A program made the translations under genes and the position numbers. The notes beneath the pieces were generated by a model, which saw nothing but the letters and a program-made list of their open reading frames with translations, did no database searches and was not told the DNA's origin. A DNA stretch of 64,000 bases from Halichondria panicea. Lineage: Eukaryota; Porifera; Demospongiae; Suberitida; Halichondriidae. Below are positions 60,991-64,000 of this stretch, in pieces. The stretch's first letter is position 1. The number at the start of each line of letters is the position of its first letter. The stretch spans positions 3,594,830 through 3,658,829 of the forward strand of contig NC_087389.1 of the NCBI RefSeq assembly GCF_963675165.1. The letters run 5' to 3'.

Positions 60991-61300
60991 TTTCTTTTGC
61001 AAGGGGTGGGGCTCATTTTTTACTTCCTATGTTTGGAATTCTAATTAAGCAGGCTGCCAACAAAAGAGAAATTCAAAACAAAATGGTCGCCAACCTCTAA
61101 GCGTTGGCAACATACACACAAGCTTCTAGTCAAGGCTAGAGTGTTTTCTATAGCTTAATTACTACTAGTGTAAAATCTATGTACACTAGACACCGTTCAA
61201 ATGCAGCTGGAGCCAAAAAGACAGACAAGGAAGACATTTTCTAAGAAAGAATTTGAAAGGCGTTGGTGCTTGTTGTAGGCAATTGTGTGCTCGTGTTGGA
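60991..61300. promoter_or_regulatory. Bidirectional promoter region SENP8/ataxin-7-like
   Basis: The start codons are 310 bp apart in opposite directions. There is no TATA box near either start. This is the same arrangement as MON2/PMPCB. Confidence 0.6.
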
Positions 61301-63812
61301 ATGGAGGGGGGAAGGGGCAGCACTTGGGCTAATTTTGAAGAGACTGCTCAAAAGAATGGTATGTGGGTTTGTATATTTACTCTGTCTGTGGTGAAAGCTA
61401 TGTGCAAGATTAAGAGTTCATGACCTCACTCTAATTAAAAAGCACTGCCATGCATTCTGAGCCTAAAGATCCCTTCAGATTGTGTTCTGTAGTATTTTAA
61501 TGAGTTTACAAGACATCTCAGGTTTGATTTTAATGTCGTAGTAGTAGCCATCAGCTGACTCGAAATAACAAACCTATCGGAGTTGGTGTTTCTATGTACA
61601 TGTCACGTAATCATCTCATCCATGTATGTGGTATACTTTTTACGTCCTTTATACATAATGCACATACTTGAAGAGAAGATCATTCAAGATGCGTGAATTC
61701 ATATCTTATTTATACATTATTCATAGTTCCTAGAAATCGGTGTATCACGTGCTTCTTCATGAGCCCAATAACTAAAATGAATGCCTTTCTTTCTTTTATC
61801 GGATCAAGCGTGGTGAATAGTGTTCTAGCTTTACGGTGTACGTTTAGTTTCATGTATTTCTACAGTATTACTGTATCTACTATTCTACAGTACCTACTAC
61901 TGTATTACCCCACTAGGATTGTATCGTACACAGCACACCCATACACAGCACACCCATGCTCATTACATGTAATGTGCCTGTCCTTGTATGAAAGTTGCTT
62001 TACTGTGACAGTTTACAGTACTTACAATAATTATAACATTTTAACTCACCGTTTGTAAATCAATAATGAACCTACATGTACATTGTGTGTTTGTCTGTAT
62101 TTCAGTTTACATTACCTCCCCACTCCAGATGCTCTGATGGGCTGGCCCCCGTCTCGTAACCCCCTCTCCCCTACTACAGGCAGGCTCTGCAGAGAAGGTA
62201 AGTGTGTACACTTGTACCAGTCTGTTCATGGTAGGGTGGGTATACAGCGTCCTCTTGCACCATAGGCTGAGTGGCCCTCTAATGAACCTTAGCATCCACT
62301 TTATTTCATAGTCTGTACTATTTGTTGTCCCTACCTGTAGGTGCTCCCTCCATAATAATATAATTATAGTGTCACTCTGTGTATGTGCACGTGTGTGTGT
62401 GTGCGTGTGCGTGTGCGTGTGTTTGTGCGCGTGTGCATGTATGTAGTGCTTGTTGGTAGTGTTATCCAACTGGCAATTCTTCCTGAGTGTACATGTATCG
62501 GGGGGAAGTACACGTGTGTTTATATGGCTTCTATGTTCTAGACTGGTGTCCTTGTTAGGATGTAACCTAACTCTACTCAGTGCCCTTAATGTGTAATGCC
62601 CCCCCTAGATATGGCGATATACGGTGAGGAGCCTGCTCTGGACAGCTTGTCTCTGGTGGTGTGTGGGGACTGCGGGCGTGTGGTCAAAAGTCAGGCGCTA
62701 GTTAACCATAAAGGTATGATGTGTACAGGTATAATGTGGGTCGTTTGCTGTCACCAATTCCATTGTACACGTACATATTGTGTAGGCAATTTTTGAGCGT
62801 ATATAATATACACTCATGCCATTAATTAAAGATCAATGTACCTGTATGCAGTGTGGTGTGCGAGTGTTGTGTGTTAACCGTGTAGATTGTGTAGTGCATG
62901 TTTATCCCTGACAGAAGTATACGTGAACTTCAAATTCTAAATTTATTCCTCGTACATTAACAGTGTAGGCAGGTAAGGCCTTATTGTGTACATTTTTTAT
63001 GCCTTCATTTTCCACACAGAGCAATACCACTCTCAGCAGTTGGACATCCCGACCCCGCGTCCTGTGATACCTCCCTACACTCCCCCACTGAGGACCCCCC
63101 ACACAGTTGGCCTGTCGTCCAGTGCCATGAGTACCCCTCTAGGGGGTGTACGAGGTGACAGGGTCATGGGATTTACTGCCAGTGACCTACCGTCAACCGC
63201 ATTCAGTGGAGCCACTACAGTGAAGGCAATAAAGGGTGAGAAAAGAGGGTGCTTGCATGTACACACATGTTCATATGAATGGCCGAGTTTCAGTACTGTA
63301 CTTTTTACAGGTGTATGAGATTTTCATTTTACAGGTGTACAGTGCACTTAAAATGTGCTTGGAAAGGCTCTCTATACATGTAGTTACTGTGTATGTGTGT
63401 CACAATATAAGGTACACATAATTATAATTATCATGATGCAGAGTATGACCCTACCCGTCACTGTGGTGTGTGGATTGAGGAGGAGAAGAGACAGTGCACC
63501 CACTCACTCAACTGCAAGGTGTGTTTGTGTTAAATTATATACACACGAAATCTCACATTGTAGTTGTCCTTTATACGTGCACTGTGGTACTTTTGTGGTC
63601 AATTGTTAGTTATTTTAATATTCCCTTTCAGATCCACTCTCTGGATGCCCGTCAGAGTGTGAGGGGGAGGAGCAAATCTTTTGCCCTCCTGCTCAAAGAG
63701 AGGAAGCTGAAAAAGAAAAAAGAAAAGTTACCAAAGAGGACTGATTCTCAGCTTCCCACAGCTTCAACGTCCTCAATACTGTTAGTCATTCTTGTCTTGT
63801 GTGTCTTACATG
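61301..63812 (+). CDS. Ataxin-7-like SAGA subunit (3' end beyond window)
   Basis: Exons: 61301-61358, 62129-62197, 62609-62713, 63020-63235, 63442-63518 and 63632 to about 63812 or beyond. The N-terminal GSTWANFEETAQ matches the short motif that precedes the zinc finger in ataxin-7. The zinc finger follows as LVVCGDCGRVVKSQALVNHK with EQYH. The SCA7 domain is clear: YDPTRHCGVWIEEEKRQCTH, SLNCKIHSLDARQSVRGRSK and FALLLKER, with Cys/His ligands in place. Ataxin-7 anchors the deubiquitinase module in SAGA. A lysine-rich stretch (KERKLKKKKEKLPKR) follows the domain and may act as a nuclear signal. All junctions are phase 1 except the last. No polyglutamine tract is seen. A donor at CTTACAT/GTAAGTA could end exon 6. 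Confidence 0.9.
62388..62440. repeat. (GT)n/(GTGC) microsatellite
   Basis: An interrupted GTGTGTGCGTGTGCGTG array in an intron of the ataxin-7-like gene. Confidence 0.85.
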
Positions 63813-63849
63813 TAAGTACATAATTATTGCATTGGGTAGAGTGAATGCG

Positions 63850-64000
63850 CTCCATTTGTAGACTGCTACAGCTGCTCAAGGATCAATGAAGTGCAAGTAT
63901 AGGCTTCCAGCATAGATAGAAGAAGAAGGATTGGAAACAGTGGTGCACGTGACCATTTAACATTAACATGTAGTTCTACACAGAGGCTTCAAAAACTATC
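63850..64000. repeat. Dispersed repeat, family of 3157-3700
   Basis: GTAGACTGCTACAGCTGCTC with AAGGATCAATGAAGTGCAAG is the reverse complement of 3570-3610 and 18890-18925. Part of the same family (ATGCCTCGGTGCGCATGC, GAGGTATACGGTAGTGTGTG) lies at about 40298-40375. Confidence 0.7.

Overview
The window reads as animal nuclear DNA, most probably from a demosponge (inference). It has intron-rich housekeeping genes with short GT-AG introns, a sponge-style pairing of death-domain and TRAF-type genes, an intronless receptor with an extracellular beta-helix, and very dense short inverted-repeat DNA transposons. No bacterial, plasmid or CRISPR features were seen. Exon coordinates below were assembled by hand from splice sites, reading phase and remembered family conservation; no search was run.

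Layout. 1-2.5 kb: 3' end of a death-domain gene, then a TRAF-type MATH domain. 3.2-9.96 kb (copy A): a segmental duplicate of 18.4-23.6 kb (copy B), carrying five displaced MON2 exons on the minus strand and an astacin-like protease gene on the plus strand. 10.5-11.4 kb: a decayed LINE reverse transcriptase split by a short transposon. 12.5-35.2 kb (minus): a complete MON2 gene, rebuilt here as 33 exons that join in phase to about 1,738 residues. Copy B lies inside it, and one MON2 intron hosts a second, apparently dead, astacin gene on the opposite strand. 35.5-41.6 kb (plus): mitochondrial processing peptidase beta, 14 exons, divergent from MON2 across 271 bp. 42.8-48.3 kb: two divergent Rho GTPase genes. 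48.7-52.3 kb: proteasome alpha-5. 53.0-53.8 kb: LINE remnant. 54.2-55.3 kb: transposon with arms of about 85 bp. 55.5-59.5 kb: a 1,342-residue beta-helix/multi-pass membrane protein. 59.6-61.0 kb (minus): SENP8-like deneddylase, 6 exons. 61.3-64 kb (plus): ataxin-7-like SAGA subunit, running off the window.

The housekeeping genes cover Golgi-endosome traffic (MON2), mitochondrial import (PMPCB), proteolysis (PSMA5), NEDD8 processing (SENP8), chromatin (ATXN7-like) and actin control (Rho). They do not form one pathway. The most unusual material is the duplicated MON2/astacin segment, in which the displaced copy keeps an intact protease active site while the copy in the original place has lost its catalytic glutamate, reading frame and polyadenylation motif. 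Next come the beta-helix receptor and a set of transposon families whose relationships can be read from their ends.
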